Both the position numbers and the translations under genes were made by a program. The notes under the pieces are model-generated. The model was not told the origin of the DNA. It searched no databases and saw only the letters and a program-made list of their open reading frames with translations. A DNA stretch of 29,777 nucleotides from a virus: the IMG/VR virus record IMGVR_UViG_3300005098_000057, positions 1 through 29,777 of that record; one strand, written 5' to 3'. Shown one piece after another: positions 23,813 through 29,373 of the stretch; positions within the stretch are counted from its first letter, which is position 1; every line of letters begins with the position of its first letter.

Positions 23813-24131
23813 CTCTTGCCCTCCTGCTTTCAGTAATGGCGGAGCTGTCTGCCTTCATCAGCTCACGGGCAAAGCTCGAGAAGGCGGCAGCGGCTTCGCC
23901 GTCGAGATAGACCTTAAAGGTCTGTCCTCTGCGGATGACCACGATTTCCTCGTGCTCCAGCAGCTTATCCGTTAGCCACATAACTAGCTTCTTGGTTTTC
24001 TTGTTCTCCTCCATCCAGTCCTTGAAGACTCTCATAGCAGCCTCAACACCCTCGTTCAAGAACAGGCTCTCGTCCTTGTTCCAGTAGGACAGCACGTTTC
24101 TTAGACGTTCTCGCAAAGCTTTATCGTTCAT
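23799..24131 (-). CDS. Hypothetical protein
   Basis: The 110-residue protein starts with ATG at 24131 behind GGGAGGCTAGCT. It is mainly helical and highly charged (MRVFKDWMEENKKTKKLVMWL), with one beta-like stretch EIVVIRRGQTFKVYLDGEA. There is no recognised motif, signal or membrane segment. It sits in the recombination-replication operon between two small genes with tight overlaps, so it is probably expressed with them. Family not recognised. Confidence 0.55.
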   Translation of the reverse strand: MNDKALRERLRNVLSYWNKDESLFLNEGVEAAMRVFKDWMEENKKTKKLVMWLTDKLLEHEEIVVIRRGQTFKVYLDGEAAAAFSSFARELMKADSSAITESRRARDEER

Positions 24132-24133
24132 AG

Positions 24134-24340
24134 CTAGCCTCCCTTGAGCGACGCTAGGTCACTCAGCCTAACACCGACCTTCTTGAGAAGAGCCCTCTCC
24201 TCCTTGGAGAGAAGAGGGCTTCGCCTCGGCTTCACAGCTGAGAGGTCCTTCTCACGCTGGCCCCGATAGGAGCGGATGAACCGCTCCCGCTCCTCTGGGG
24301 TCATTTCCATGAAAGGCTTATGCATTTCAAGAAGTTTCAC
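24134..24340 (-). CDS. Small conserved phage protein (MTPEER motif)
   Basis: The 68-residue protein begins with GTG at 24340, overlapping the upstream stop (GTGA), with GGAGAGAGCAA ahead; ATG at 24325 is an alternative start. It contains MHKPFMEMTPEERERFIRSYR, followed by a Lys, Arg and Ser-rich linker and the C-terminal helix EERALLKKVGVRLSDLASL. This plan is common to short phage proteins encoded next to Sak4/RecB-like recombination genes. The role is unknown; the basic linker hints at nucleic acid contact. Confidence 0.6.
   Translation of the reverse strand: MKLLEMHKPFMEMTPEERERFIRSYRGQREKDLSAVKPRRSPLLSKEERALLKKVGVRLSDLASLKGG
24191..24220 (+). repeat. Intragenic inverted repeat with inner stem
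   Basis: Arms AGCCCTCT and AGAGGGCT enclose CTCC-TT-GGAG-type pairing, within the gene for the small MTPEER-motif protein. Confidence 0.5.
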
Positions 24341-24813
24341 TTGCTCTCTCCGACGGCAGTCATCCTGCGGATTTCATTAGACACTGTCCCCTCGTATTCA
24401 CGGATGCCAACTTGTACGTCTACATGCAAACCAATCCACTCACCGTTGCGGATGCCCTCGGCAATCTTCTCTGGTGTGGACATGTCCACTCCCATTGCGT
24501 CGCAAAAGCGGTGGAGCATGTTGATTTTAGCCTGACGCTTTGTCATCCTGCCGTCACGAGTGAGCTCGTTCTCGTCTCCCTCCTTTGGGAGGAAGTTACG
24601 ATAGTAGAGAATGCTCCCGTCAATGGGGGTTTCACCGTCACTCTTAACCCCACCATTCTCATTCAATGTTACCTGCCACACGACTGCGTTCTGGTCAGGG
24701 TCATAGCTGACTGCTGTCACGTGCCCGTGATACGTGCCTTGAGGCACGAGGGGCTCGGGCTTAAATTCTTCTTCCACGTCAAAACTCCCTGGGATGTAAA
24801 CTTCATTTTCCAT
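24337..24813 (-). CDS. DUF669-like recombination/replication protein
   Basis: The 158-residue protein uses ATG at 24813 behind GGAGGACAAA; a TTG further upstream lies before the ribosome site and is rejected. The pattern PQGTYHGHVTAVSYDPDQNAVVWQV...YYRNFL followed by MLHRFCDAMGVDM and GLHVDVQVGIREYEG resembles DUF669-type phage proteins. These are encoded beside Sak4 and Cas4-like nucleases and are suspected single-strand DNA-binding partners of the recombinase. The beta-rich first half fits an OB-like fold. It overlaps the upstream ATPase gene by 11 bases. Function is inferred from family and context. Confidence 0.65.
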   Translation of the reverse strand: MENEVYIPGSFDVEEEFKPEPLVPQGTYHGHVTAVSYDPDQNAVVWQVTLNENGGVKSDGETPIDGSILYYRNFLPKEGDENELTRDGRMTKRQAKINMLHRFCDAMGVDMSTPEKIAEGIRNGEWIGLHVDVQVGIREYEGTVSNEIRRMTAVGESK

Positions 24814-25528
24814 TTTGTCCTCCTTTTTCAATGTACTCCATTATTGCCTGCCAATCATTAGGAACGAAGTCTGGCAGTCGGTGCTCCTTGCCCGACAAAA
24901 TTGAGCGGGCCTTTGTCAGACCGATAGGCACAGTCTGCAAATACCACTGTGTAACGCTCTTTTCTCGACGAGTTGTTGCATAATAGACTTCGTCGAAGTA
25001 GCCTGGAACCTTTTCAGACAACTGGCCCGTGAGCAACGGGCCGATGTCTATAATGGCCCCAGTTGACTCGTCACGCTTGATGTCAATGTGCGAAAGCACA
25101 ATGACATTGCAAGGCAATGACACTATCTGCCGCAGCTTGCCCTCCACCAGATTGCGAACCATCTGGTAGTGGACATTCCAGATTGGTCCGCCTGTCGGTG
25201 ACCGCTTAGGGTCGAGCATCAATGCTCTTTCCATCGCAAGGTCAGTCATGGTTGTTGTCGAGTCGACGACAACCGTCTTATATCTGTCGATGTCCTTGCG
25301 AAGCTGCAGCAAATCTTTTTCAAACTTCACCCAGTCCTGCCAAGTCATCTTGTAGGTCTCGTAGTCGAAGTCCTTGCCAGCATACGTAAGTATGTGACCA
25401 TCGAAGTCGAAGACAAATCCAGGAGTAGGAGCACTCGCTGCGAAAGTGCTCTTCCCTGTTCCATACGAGCCGATGACCATTATCTTCAGGTGCTGGGTGT
25501 TGGCCTTAACATCCTTTGCACTCGGCAT
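24803..25528 (-). CDS. Sak4-like RecA-fold recombination ATPase
   Basis: The 241-residue protein has Walker A GSYGTGKST at residues 20-28 and Walker B YKTVVVDST ending at 83-91. The strand PCNVIVLSHIDIKRDES lies near 140-155, as in the AAA_24/Sak4 group of phage ATPases. These RecA-like proteins anneal or pair single-stranded DNA. It is flanked by a RecB/Cas4-like nuclease and a DUF669-like protein, which together form a standard phage recombination cassette. The start ATG at 25528 lies 23 bases inside the upstream gene and has GAAGGAGG before it. Confidence 0.85.
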   Translation of the reverse strand: MPSAKDVKANTQHLKIMVIGSYGTGKSTFAASAPTPGFVFDFDGHILTYAGKDFDYETYKMTWQDWVKFEKDLLQLRKDIDRYKTVVVDSTTTMTDLAMERALMLDPKRSPTGGPIWNVHYQMVRNLVEGKLRQIVSLPCNVIVLSHIDIKRDESTGAIIDIGPLLTGQLSEKVPGYFDEVYYATTRREKSVTQWYLQTVPIGLTKARSILSGKEHRLPDFVPNDWQAIMEYIEKGGQNGK

Positions 25529-26450
25529 ACATGGCCTCCTTCATGTTGCTTATCCGCTTAAGCGTTGGCTCAAGATAGTCTCGCTCCGTGCGGATAAAGC
25601 CAGGAATTGGACAATCCTTGTCCTGCAGCTCATCAAGCGACAAATGTCGCTCGCAAAGCGGAGCGTAGCAGCACCTGCCAAAGCGATAGCAGCTGTCAAA
25701 CTGCATCGGCCAGCACTGATGTGCTTCGCACTGGGCGATTTGTTCCGCCGTCAAAATGAAGCTCCGCCGCCATTCGGCGAGGTCGCTGTCAGTGAAAATC
25801 ATCGGCACTCGCCTGAAGGCGATTGTCTGCTTTCCCCACGTGCCGTCTGCCTTGCGACGACAGGACACTTGGTGGATTACCACCAAGCAGCCCTGGACTT
25901 CCAGCCCCATTGCCTTTGCGGCGTAAGTGTAGCCCATTATCTGAGCCGAACGGTTGAGCCGCTCGGCGACAAGAGCAGCCGATTGTCCTGTTGTTTTGTG
26001 TTCTACAACGAAGGGGATGCCGTCGAGCACTGCCCGCATGTCTATCTTGCCAAAGAAGCCAAGGTTGTCGCCGACCTCAACAAAGAACGACTGCTCTGTG
26101 GCTTTCACCTCGAGAGAGGCAGTATCAACCTGCTGGAACTCATCAATATACGCTAGCAGGGCTTCGCCTGCTGCGTTCAATGTGCGATAGTCCTCTTCCC
26201 ATTCGGGATGAACGACTGTCTCCAGCTCCCAGATGGCTTTGCCATAGGCCAGAGCTTGTTGCACCGCTTCGCTGAGCTTCGCTCCTGCTTTGACGGCACT
26301 GTAGTAGCCCTCCATTATGGCGTGCCACGTGCTGCCATAACGCAGGGCATTGCTGCCTTGCAGAGGGCGTAGCCCACAAATGCAGGACAGGAAATACTTT
26401 CTTGGACAGGAGGCGAACGCCTCCCGTCCTGAATTGTCCAACTGCATCAT
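25506..26450 (-). CDS. RecB/Cas4-like PD-(D/E)XK nuclease with Fe-S cysteines
   Basis: The 314-residue protein has the RecB-family plan: N-terminal CPRKYFLSC (C15), H43, FFGKIDMRA (D137), VVEHKTTG (E150 and K152) and QIMGY (Q170/Y174). C15 together with C254, C260/261 and C266 matches the four-cysteine Fe-S arrangement of Cas4/AddB-like nucleases. It probably resects DNA ends to feed the Sak4-like ATPase encoded next. ATGATG at the start overlaps the previous stop; either Met is possible. A strong hairpin lies 22 bases inside the coding sequence. Confidence 0.85.
   Translation of the reverse strand: MMQLDNSGREAFASCPRKYFLSCICGLRPLQGSNALRYGSTWHAIMEGYYSAVKAGAKLSEAVQQALAYGKAIWELETVVHPEWEEDYRTLNAAGEALLAYIDEFQQVDTASLEVKATEQSFFVEVGDNLGFFGKIDMRAVLDGIPFVVEHKTTGQSAALVAERLNRSAQIMGYTYAAKAMGLEVQGCLVVIHQVSCRRKADGTWGKQTIAFRRVPMIFTDSDLAEWRRSFILTAEQIAQCEAHQCWPMQFDSCYRFGRCCYAPLCERHLSLDELQDKDCPIPGFIRTERDYLEPTLKRISNMKEAMYAECKGC
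26404..26429 (-). repeat. Strong hairpin just inside the nuclease gene
   Basis: Arms GGACAGGAGGCG and CGCCTCCCGTCC pair over 12 positions with one mismatch and an AA loop. In the mRNA it starts about 22 bases after the start codon of the RecB-like gene, a place where structure can slow translation initiation. Confidence 0.6.
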
Positions 26451-26806
26451 AGATTGATACCCACTTTTGCGAGAGCATCAATGATGGCCTGACGTTCGTC
26501 GTCTTCAAGACCAGCAAGGCGACGCTCCAATTCAGCTTTGCTGAGCTTCGGAGCTGCCGCTCTCTTGGCAGTCCACTCGCCACCTTTCAAGGTTTCCCAA
26601 CGCCTTTGGATGGCTTCACTGGCGTCCTCACCGTCACGGCCTGCAGCAGCATCGCCCAACACCTGGCTGAGTCCGTGTATCATGAGCTTACGCTGGATGT
26701 CTGGCGAAAGCTCGTCCACACTGTAAAAGCCACTTTGCCCCGTGCTTACAACAGTAATCTCAACACCGTTGTCCTTCGGGACTTTGTCCAGTTTCTTCAC
26801 ACTCAT
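26447..26806 (-). CDS. Conserved phage recombination-operon protein
   Basis: The 119-residue protein starts with ATG at 26806, three bases after AAGGAGG. It contains LSPDIQRKLMIHGLSQVLGDAAAG followed by EAIQRRWETLKGGEWTAKRAA. I know this pattern from a widespread unnamed phage family found beside recombination or replication genes. It is helical, without enzyme motif or membrane segment. Its start lies 47 bases inside the ribbon-helix-helix gene, an unusually long overlap for this window, so the two may be translationally linked. Confidence 0.6.
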   Translation of the reverse strand: MSVKKLDKVPKDNGVEITVVSTGQSGFYSVDELSPDIQRKLMIHGLSQVLGDAAAGRDGEDASEAIQRRWETLKGGEWTAKRAAAPKLSKAELERRLAGLEDDERQAIIDALAKVGINL

Positions 26807-26954
26807 GAACCTCCTTCAGTGAAATTAAACCTCCCTCTACGAGGAGGTCAAATATAAGCTGGGACATTGACTTGCCAGCTAAAGCCGCAGCAATCTTTAG
26901 CTGACACTTTGTCCCTGCTGGCCATCTAAAGTGGAAATCTTCATATGTGTCCAT
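26760..26954 (-). CDS. Ribbon-helix-helix transcription regulator
   Basis: The 64-residue protein begins MDTYEDFHFRWPAGTK. The strand DFHFRWP is followed by two helices (QLKIAAALAG and SMSQLIFDLLVEGG), the Arc/CopG-type ribbon-helix-helix plan for dimeric DNA binding. The start ATG at 26954 lies only 2-4 bases past the predicted transcription start of a sigma70 promoter, so the message may be nearly leaderless; a longer frame upstream would run through the promoter. An operator-like inverted repeat overlaps the -35 box. The simplest reading is an autoregulated repressor controlling the recombination-replication operon that follows. Confidence 0.7.
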   Translation of the reverse strand: MDTYEDFHFRWPAGTKCQLKIAAALAGKSMSQLIFDLLVEGGLISLKEVHECEETGQSPEGQRC

Positions 26955-26963
26955 TTGTCCATT

Positions 26964-26992
26964 TGTATAACATACCTTTTTCAAGGTGTCAA
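26964..26992 (-). promoter_or_regulatory. Sigma70-type promoter of the regulator gene
   Basis: On the minus strand TTGACA (26987-26992) is followed after exactly 17 bases by TATACA (26964-26969). Predicted transcription starts near 26957, about three bases before the ATG at 26954. It is the best promoter match I see in the window. Confidence 0.75.
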
Positions 26993-27018
26993 CCCCTAAA
27001 TTTACAAGGTTGACACCT
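26984..27018. promoter_or_regulatory. Operator-like inverted repeat over the -35 box
   Basis: Perfect 11-base arms AGGTGTCAACC (26984-26994) and GGTTGACACCT (27008-27018) flank a 13-base A/T-rich spacer. The left arm contains the -35 box. Bound protein would block the promoter, and the adjacent ribbon-helix-helix protein is the natural candidate. The half-site GTCAA/TTGAC is the same as in the dispersed element. Confidence 0.7.
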
Positions 27019-27024
27019 AAGTGC

Positions 27025-27288
27025 CTACCTGAGCCTTGCAATCAGGTCGTTAATCATACCCTGCAATCTGCAGACCTTAGCGATAGCCTCCTCGAGACAC
27101 GCCTCGAGCGGAGCTTTTGTTTCCTCCAGCTTCTCACCAGCGGCCTTCGCTTTTGGCTCGGGAGTTACTGGTGTGCAGTATGGGCTGATGTAGTCAGCCA
27201 GCGTCCCAAGACACACCTGCAAGTTATCCAGCTCACCGAGGACTGTGTCCATCTTCTCCATTATAGGAGACCTCTGGTTTGCACTCAT
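27025..27288 (-). CDS. Hypothetical helical protein
   Basis: The 87-residue protein uses ATG at 27288 behind GGGAGGTGAAAGCC; a GTG three codons upstream is less suitable. It is mostly helical (MEKMDTVLGELDNLQVCLGTL and EACLEEAIAKVCRLQGMIND) with a Pro, Lys and Ala-rich linker in the middle, which suggests a coiled-coil dimer. Its stop lies six bases from the operator-like repeat, so it is the last gene before the internal promoter. No family recognised. Confidence 0.5.
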   Translation of the reverse strand: MSANQRSPIMEKMDTVLGELDNLQVCLGTLADYISPYCTPVTPEPKAKAAGEKLEETKAPLEACLEEAIAKVCRLQGMINDLIARLR

Positions 27289-27309
27289 GGCTTTCACCTC
27301 CCTTCATAG

Positions 27310-27561
27310 TCATTTGACTCGTCTAACGACCAGTGTGCAGCCCCTTCCTAAGGGGATGAGTTTCATCTGGCCCACCCTCAGTGGAAGGATGTTGTCCTCC
27401 CTGACACCTAATATCCCAAGATGTGACATGTCGCACATCCTTTTCAAGGAAATTCTTGGCTGATGAGCGATGCAATCACCGTGAGGTGATACAATTTTGC
27501 TGCACAGCAGCACAGCTGCAGGGTTACAAGAAATGTCAAAATTTGACCTTTTCGCTGACAT
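27310..27561 (-). CDS. Hypothetical 83-residue protein
   Basis: ATG at 27561 follows GGAGGAGGAACAACG, a strong ribosome site lying in the end of the upstream gene. Codons 5-9 (RSNFD) come from copy 6 of the dispersed element. The C-terminal half, HLGILGVREDNILPLRVGQMK followed by a short basic beta strand, looks like a genuine small beta fold; the N-terminal half is less protein-like. A shorter start at 27429 (39 residues, AAGGA upstream) is possible. Function unknown. Confidence 0.45.
   Translation of the reverse strand: MSAKRSNFDISCNPAAVLLCSKIVSPHGDCIAHQPRISLKRMCDMSHLGILGVREDNILPLRVGQMKLIPLGRGCTLVVRRVK
27475..27512. repeat. Two adjacent small hairpins
   Basis: ATCACC and GGTGAT flank GTGA at 27475-27490, and TGCTGC and GCAGCA flank ACA at 27498-27512. 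No T-run follows either on the minus strand, so they are not obvious terminators. Confidence 0.45.
27535..27547 (-). promoter_or_regulatory. Dispersed palindromic element, copy 6
   Basis: On the minus strand it reads GTCAAATTTTGAC then ATTTCT. It contains the stop codon (TTTTGA) of the frameshift-corrected 88-residue gene and codons 5-9 of the following gene. Confidence 0.8.
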
Positions 27562-27803
27562 CGTTGTTCCTCCTCCAGTCATTTACTTCTCGAAGGAAAG
27601 GGGCTCTGATGTAATCCTGGTAAGCTAGCGGGACAGGTCTTGTCTCGAAAAAAGTGCAAGCTTGCCAGCTCCCTCCTGTCTTCTGTCCACATAACCAACC
27701 AATACCAACCACCTCCGTTCTGTGGATAGCCCTGCTCCCTGAGCCTCTTGCAGAGCTCAAGGGAAGGAACTTCGTCGGTGGGGTTGAATTTTTCTTCTGG
27801 CAT
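27536..27803 (-). CDS. Conserved phage protein broken by a +1 frameshift
   Basis: From ATG at 27803 (after GGAGGAGCGGTA) the frame reads LELCKRLREQGYPQNGGGWYW, a known start for short unnamed phage proteins, but then loses the pattern and stops at 27579. Skipping one base at the run of six T (27648-27653 on this strand) gives LHFFETRPVP and YIRAPFLREVNDWRRNN, the expected end of the family (xIKAPTxxExxxWLR), and a stop at 27536 inside copy 6 of the element. The corrected protein has 88 residues. A homopolymer sequencing error is the likeliest cause; a UUU-C +1 shift is an alternative. Confidence 0.6.
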
Positions 27804-28045
27804 TACCGCTCCTCCTCGGCACACTGACACTTGACGACTAGTTGTCCAAACTCGACAGCATACTCCCACGAGGTGCACCACACAAGTCCTAGGCTTACGA
27901 AGCCAAGATACTCTCGACCGTGATACATATTCACCTCGATAGGGCCGAAGGCCAAGGGTGCTCGGCCTATCGGCCTGAACAGCTCGTCTGTGAAGACGAG
28001 GTTTGTTCTGTCCTCTCGGATGTGGATACAAAGCCTTCCTGGCAT
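27803..28045 (-). CDS. Hypothetical protein
   Basis: The 80-residue protein starts with ATG at 28045 behind GGAGGTGAGGCAA. It is mainly beta (LCIHIREDRTNLVFTD, FGPIEVNMYHGREYLGFVSLG), with CQC near the end. There is no recognised family, signal or membrane segment. It is the first gene after copy 7 of the dispersed element, and its stop overlaps the next start (TAATG). Confidence 0.55.
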   Translation of the reverse strand: MPGRLCIHIREDRTNLVFTDELFRPIGRAPLAFGPIEVNMYHGREYLGFVSLGLVWCTSWEYAVEFGQLVVKCQCAEEER

Positions 28046-28073
28046 TTGCCTCACCTCCTCTCTTTTCAGAAAC

Positions 28074-28086
28074 GTCAAAATTTGAC
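28074..28086 (-). promoter_or_regulatory. Dispersed palindromic element, copy 7
   Basis: On the minus strand it reads GTCAAATTTTGAC then GTTTCTGAAAAGAGAGGAGG, leading into a ribosome site. The symmetry extends outward as GAAA-n-core-n-TTTC. It starts three bases after the stop of the 24-residue membrane peptide. Confidence 0.8.
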
Positions 28087-28089
28087 ATT

Positions 28090-28164
28090 TCAGCTGTTTA
28101 TCCATCTGATGACAATCCATCCTGCTAGCCACACAGCTAGCAGGAAACCGAAGAATTCAATCAT
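28090..28164 (-). CDS. 24-residue single membrane-segment peptide
   Basis: ATG at 28164 follows GGAGGTCAGA, a strong ribosome site, and overlaps the end of the previous gene by eight bases. The frame begins MIEFFGFLLAVWLAG and continues hydrophobic to RWINS before TGA at 28090. It is one transmembrane helix with aromatic residues at both ends and a positive C-terminus. It could be a small membrane regulator of host functions or a holin-like peptide; nothing identifies it further. Confidence 0.6.
   Translation of the reverse strand: MIEFFGFLLAVWLAGWIVIRWINS
28121..28144. repeat. Inverted repeat inside the membrane peptide gene
   Basis: Perfect 9-base arms CCTGCTAGC and GCTAGCAGG flank CACACA. 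It occupies a third of the 24-residue coding sequence. No T-run follows on either strand. Confidence 0.6.
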
Positions 28165-28606
28165 TCTGACCTCCTATGTCTATAGCATTCTCTCTGTCCA
28201 GCCACTCGTGAACGAGTGCCCTGTATTCCTTTGCCCAGGACTCCAAGTTCTCTGGTGGTGTGAAGGATATCAACCCACGGAGCAGAAAGGAGACCTTCCT
28301 GTGGAGCGTTCGCCAAGCACTCTCCACGTGCACCAGATAGTGGAGGAGCTCCCGACGGTGCTCACGGACGAACCTGAGAGCCTCAATCATGCTCTCGGGC
28401 GAGAGTCTCTTGAAGTCAGTGGCGTTTGCCACAACCTGGTGCATGCTCTTGCAGCGTAGAGGCCCAGTGAACACCACTTTCGTGGGCCACTTGCACGGGA
28501 CGTCTGGTCCTCGCAAGGCGGTAACGTAGTCCCACGCAGCGACTTCCCGTCCCGCTTCGAGCAGCTCCTCTACGATGTGCCTCCACTCTTTATCTCGGTT
28601 CTTCAT
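28157..28606 (-). CDS. LRGPD-motif protein, paralogue B
   Basis: The 149-residue protein starts with ATG at 28606 behind GGAGGAAGACC. It shares with its upstream neighbour the series WDYVTALRGPD, then K/AxFTxPLR, then HRRELLHYLVHVESAW. The two are tandem paralogues, this one lacking the N-terminal 60-residue extension. The fold is mostly helical with conserved Arg, Asp, His and Tyr residues that might form an active or binding site, but no known catalytic signature is recognised. Probably an early accessory protein. Confidence 0.55.
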   Translation of the reverse strand: MKNRDKEWRHIVEELLEAGREVAAWDYVTALRGPDVPCKWPTKVVFTGPLRCKSMHQVVANATDFKRLSPESMIEALRFVREHRRELLHYLVHVESAWRTLHRKVSFLLRGLISFTPPENLESWAKEYRALVHEWLDRENAIDIGGQND

Positions 28607-29207
28607 GGTCTTCCTCCTTCATGATGACGTGCTTGCCCCGCATCCACTCGTTGAGCAGCTCTATGTATCGCTTGGCGGCCTCCCTAGGCGAGATGCCAGG
28701 GATGCTACCTTCAAGGAAGGTACTTGTTAGCAGCTCTCCGAGAGGAGGATAGAACGCCTCCCAGACTGCAGTGATGTGCTGCAGGTAGTGATATAGCTCG
28801 TGGCGATGCTCATGGATAGCAGCGAAGCCTTCCTCAATCCCCTCCGAAGATAGTCCGAGGAACTCCTCCCTGTCGAGGGCATATGCACATCTGCCTCGCA
28901 AAGGACAGGTAAATATGGCCTTTGCGGTAACTGAGCAATCAATCGTGTCTGGTCCACGCAGTGCTGTGATGTAGTGCCACAATGCTTCATGGCTGCGGGA
29001 TATCTCCATAATAATCTCCCTCCAGCCCTTCTCACCGTTGGTGAGAAGGGGTGTGTCCCACCGCAGCAAAGCTGCTGCCAAGCCACTCTCCGCAGCCTCC
29101 AAGGCCTGCCTGGCAAGAAGGCTTACCTGCTCGTTCGTGCGAGCGGCCTCTATAGCTGTCTTCGCTCCACGGAGCCGAAACTTAAGCCAGTTAACTTCTC
29201 TTGACAT
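28590..29207 (-). CDS. LRGPD-motif protein, paralogue A
   Basis: The 205-residue protein uses ATG at 29207 behind GGAGGATTTGACG; a longer frame upstream has no ribosome site and overlaps the previous gene more. Residues about 1-60 are helical and Ala/Arg rich. The rest holds ALWHYITALRGPD, AKAIFTCPLRGRC and HRHELYHYLQHITAVWEAF, matching the smaller neighbour. The ALRGPD...PLR pair is familiar from phage proteins of unknown role. An 11-base perfect inverted repeat lies in its N-terminal coding part. It overlaps both neighbours by 17 bases. Confidence 0.55.
   Translation of the reverse strand: MSREVNWLKFRLRGAKTAIEAARTNEQVSLLARQALEAAESGLAAALLRWDTPLLTNGEKGWREIIMEISRSHEALWHYITALRGPDTIDCSVTAKAIFTCPLRGRCAYALDREEFLGLSSEGIEEGFAAIHEHRHELYHYLQHITAVWEAFYPPLGELLTSTFLEGSIPGISPREAAKRYIELLNEWMRGKHVIMKEEDHEEPR
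29026..29050. repeat. 11-base-arm perfect inverted repeat in coding sequence
   Basis: CCCTTCTCACC (29026-29036) and GGTGAGAAGGG (29040-29050) flank GTT, within the LRGPD paralogue A gene (codons for LLTNGEKGW). It is the longest perfect tight hairpin seen in the window. Confidence 0.7.
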
Positions 29208-29373
29208 CGTCAAATCCTCCTTCCGAAGGACACTCGTCCTTCGCTTCTTCAATGAGTCTCTCGTAAGAGAGACGTATTTGCCTACGCTCTTCCGAGCTAA
29301 CGTTCAGGCTGGCAATGTATTGCCAGAAGACCCGCCAATACGCTGACAGTTCTCTGAAGGGACGTTCATTCAT
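29191..29373 (-). CDS. Hypothetical 60-residue protein
   Basis: The protein starts with ATG at 29373 behind AAGGAGGACAAAG and overlaps the previous gene by eight bases. It is helical and charged (FRELSAYWRVFWQYIASLN, EERRQIRLSYERLIEEAKDE). There is no recognised motif. Strong ribosome site and tight overlaps on both sides support a real gene of the early operon. Confidence 0.5.
   Translation of the reverse strand: MNERPFRELSAYWRVFWQYIASLNVSSEERRQIRLSYERLIEEAKDECPSEGGFDDVKRS
29224..29273. repeat. Two neighbouring intragenic inverted repeats
   Basis: CGAAGGAC and GTCCTTCG flank ACTC at 29224-29243. GTCTCTC and GAGAGAC flank GTAA at 29256-29273. Both have perfect arms and lie in the 60-residue gene. 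Confidence 0.6.

Noticed and set aside
24778-24790. GTCAAAACTCCCT as a degenerate element copy
   Set aside because: Only one half-site matches and it lies inside a coding region.
26955-27041. Extension of the ribbon-helix-helix protein to an ATG at 27041
   Set aside because: It would translate through the promoter and the operator-like repeat and adds no family pattern.
27498-27512. Hairpin as a leftward terminator
   Set aside because: It is followed on the minus strand by AAATTGT, not a T-run, and lies in a reading frame with a good ribosome site.
27804-28088. Long minus-strand frame from MSNFD at copy 7 into the 88-residue gene
   Set aside because: The region is occupied by the 80-residue gene in another frame, and the true start at 27803 has its own ribosome site.
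29201-29213. TTGAC-ATC-GTCAA as an eighth copy of the element
   Set aside because: The half-sites are in the opposite arrangement and it overlaps an ordinary start codon.
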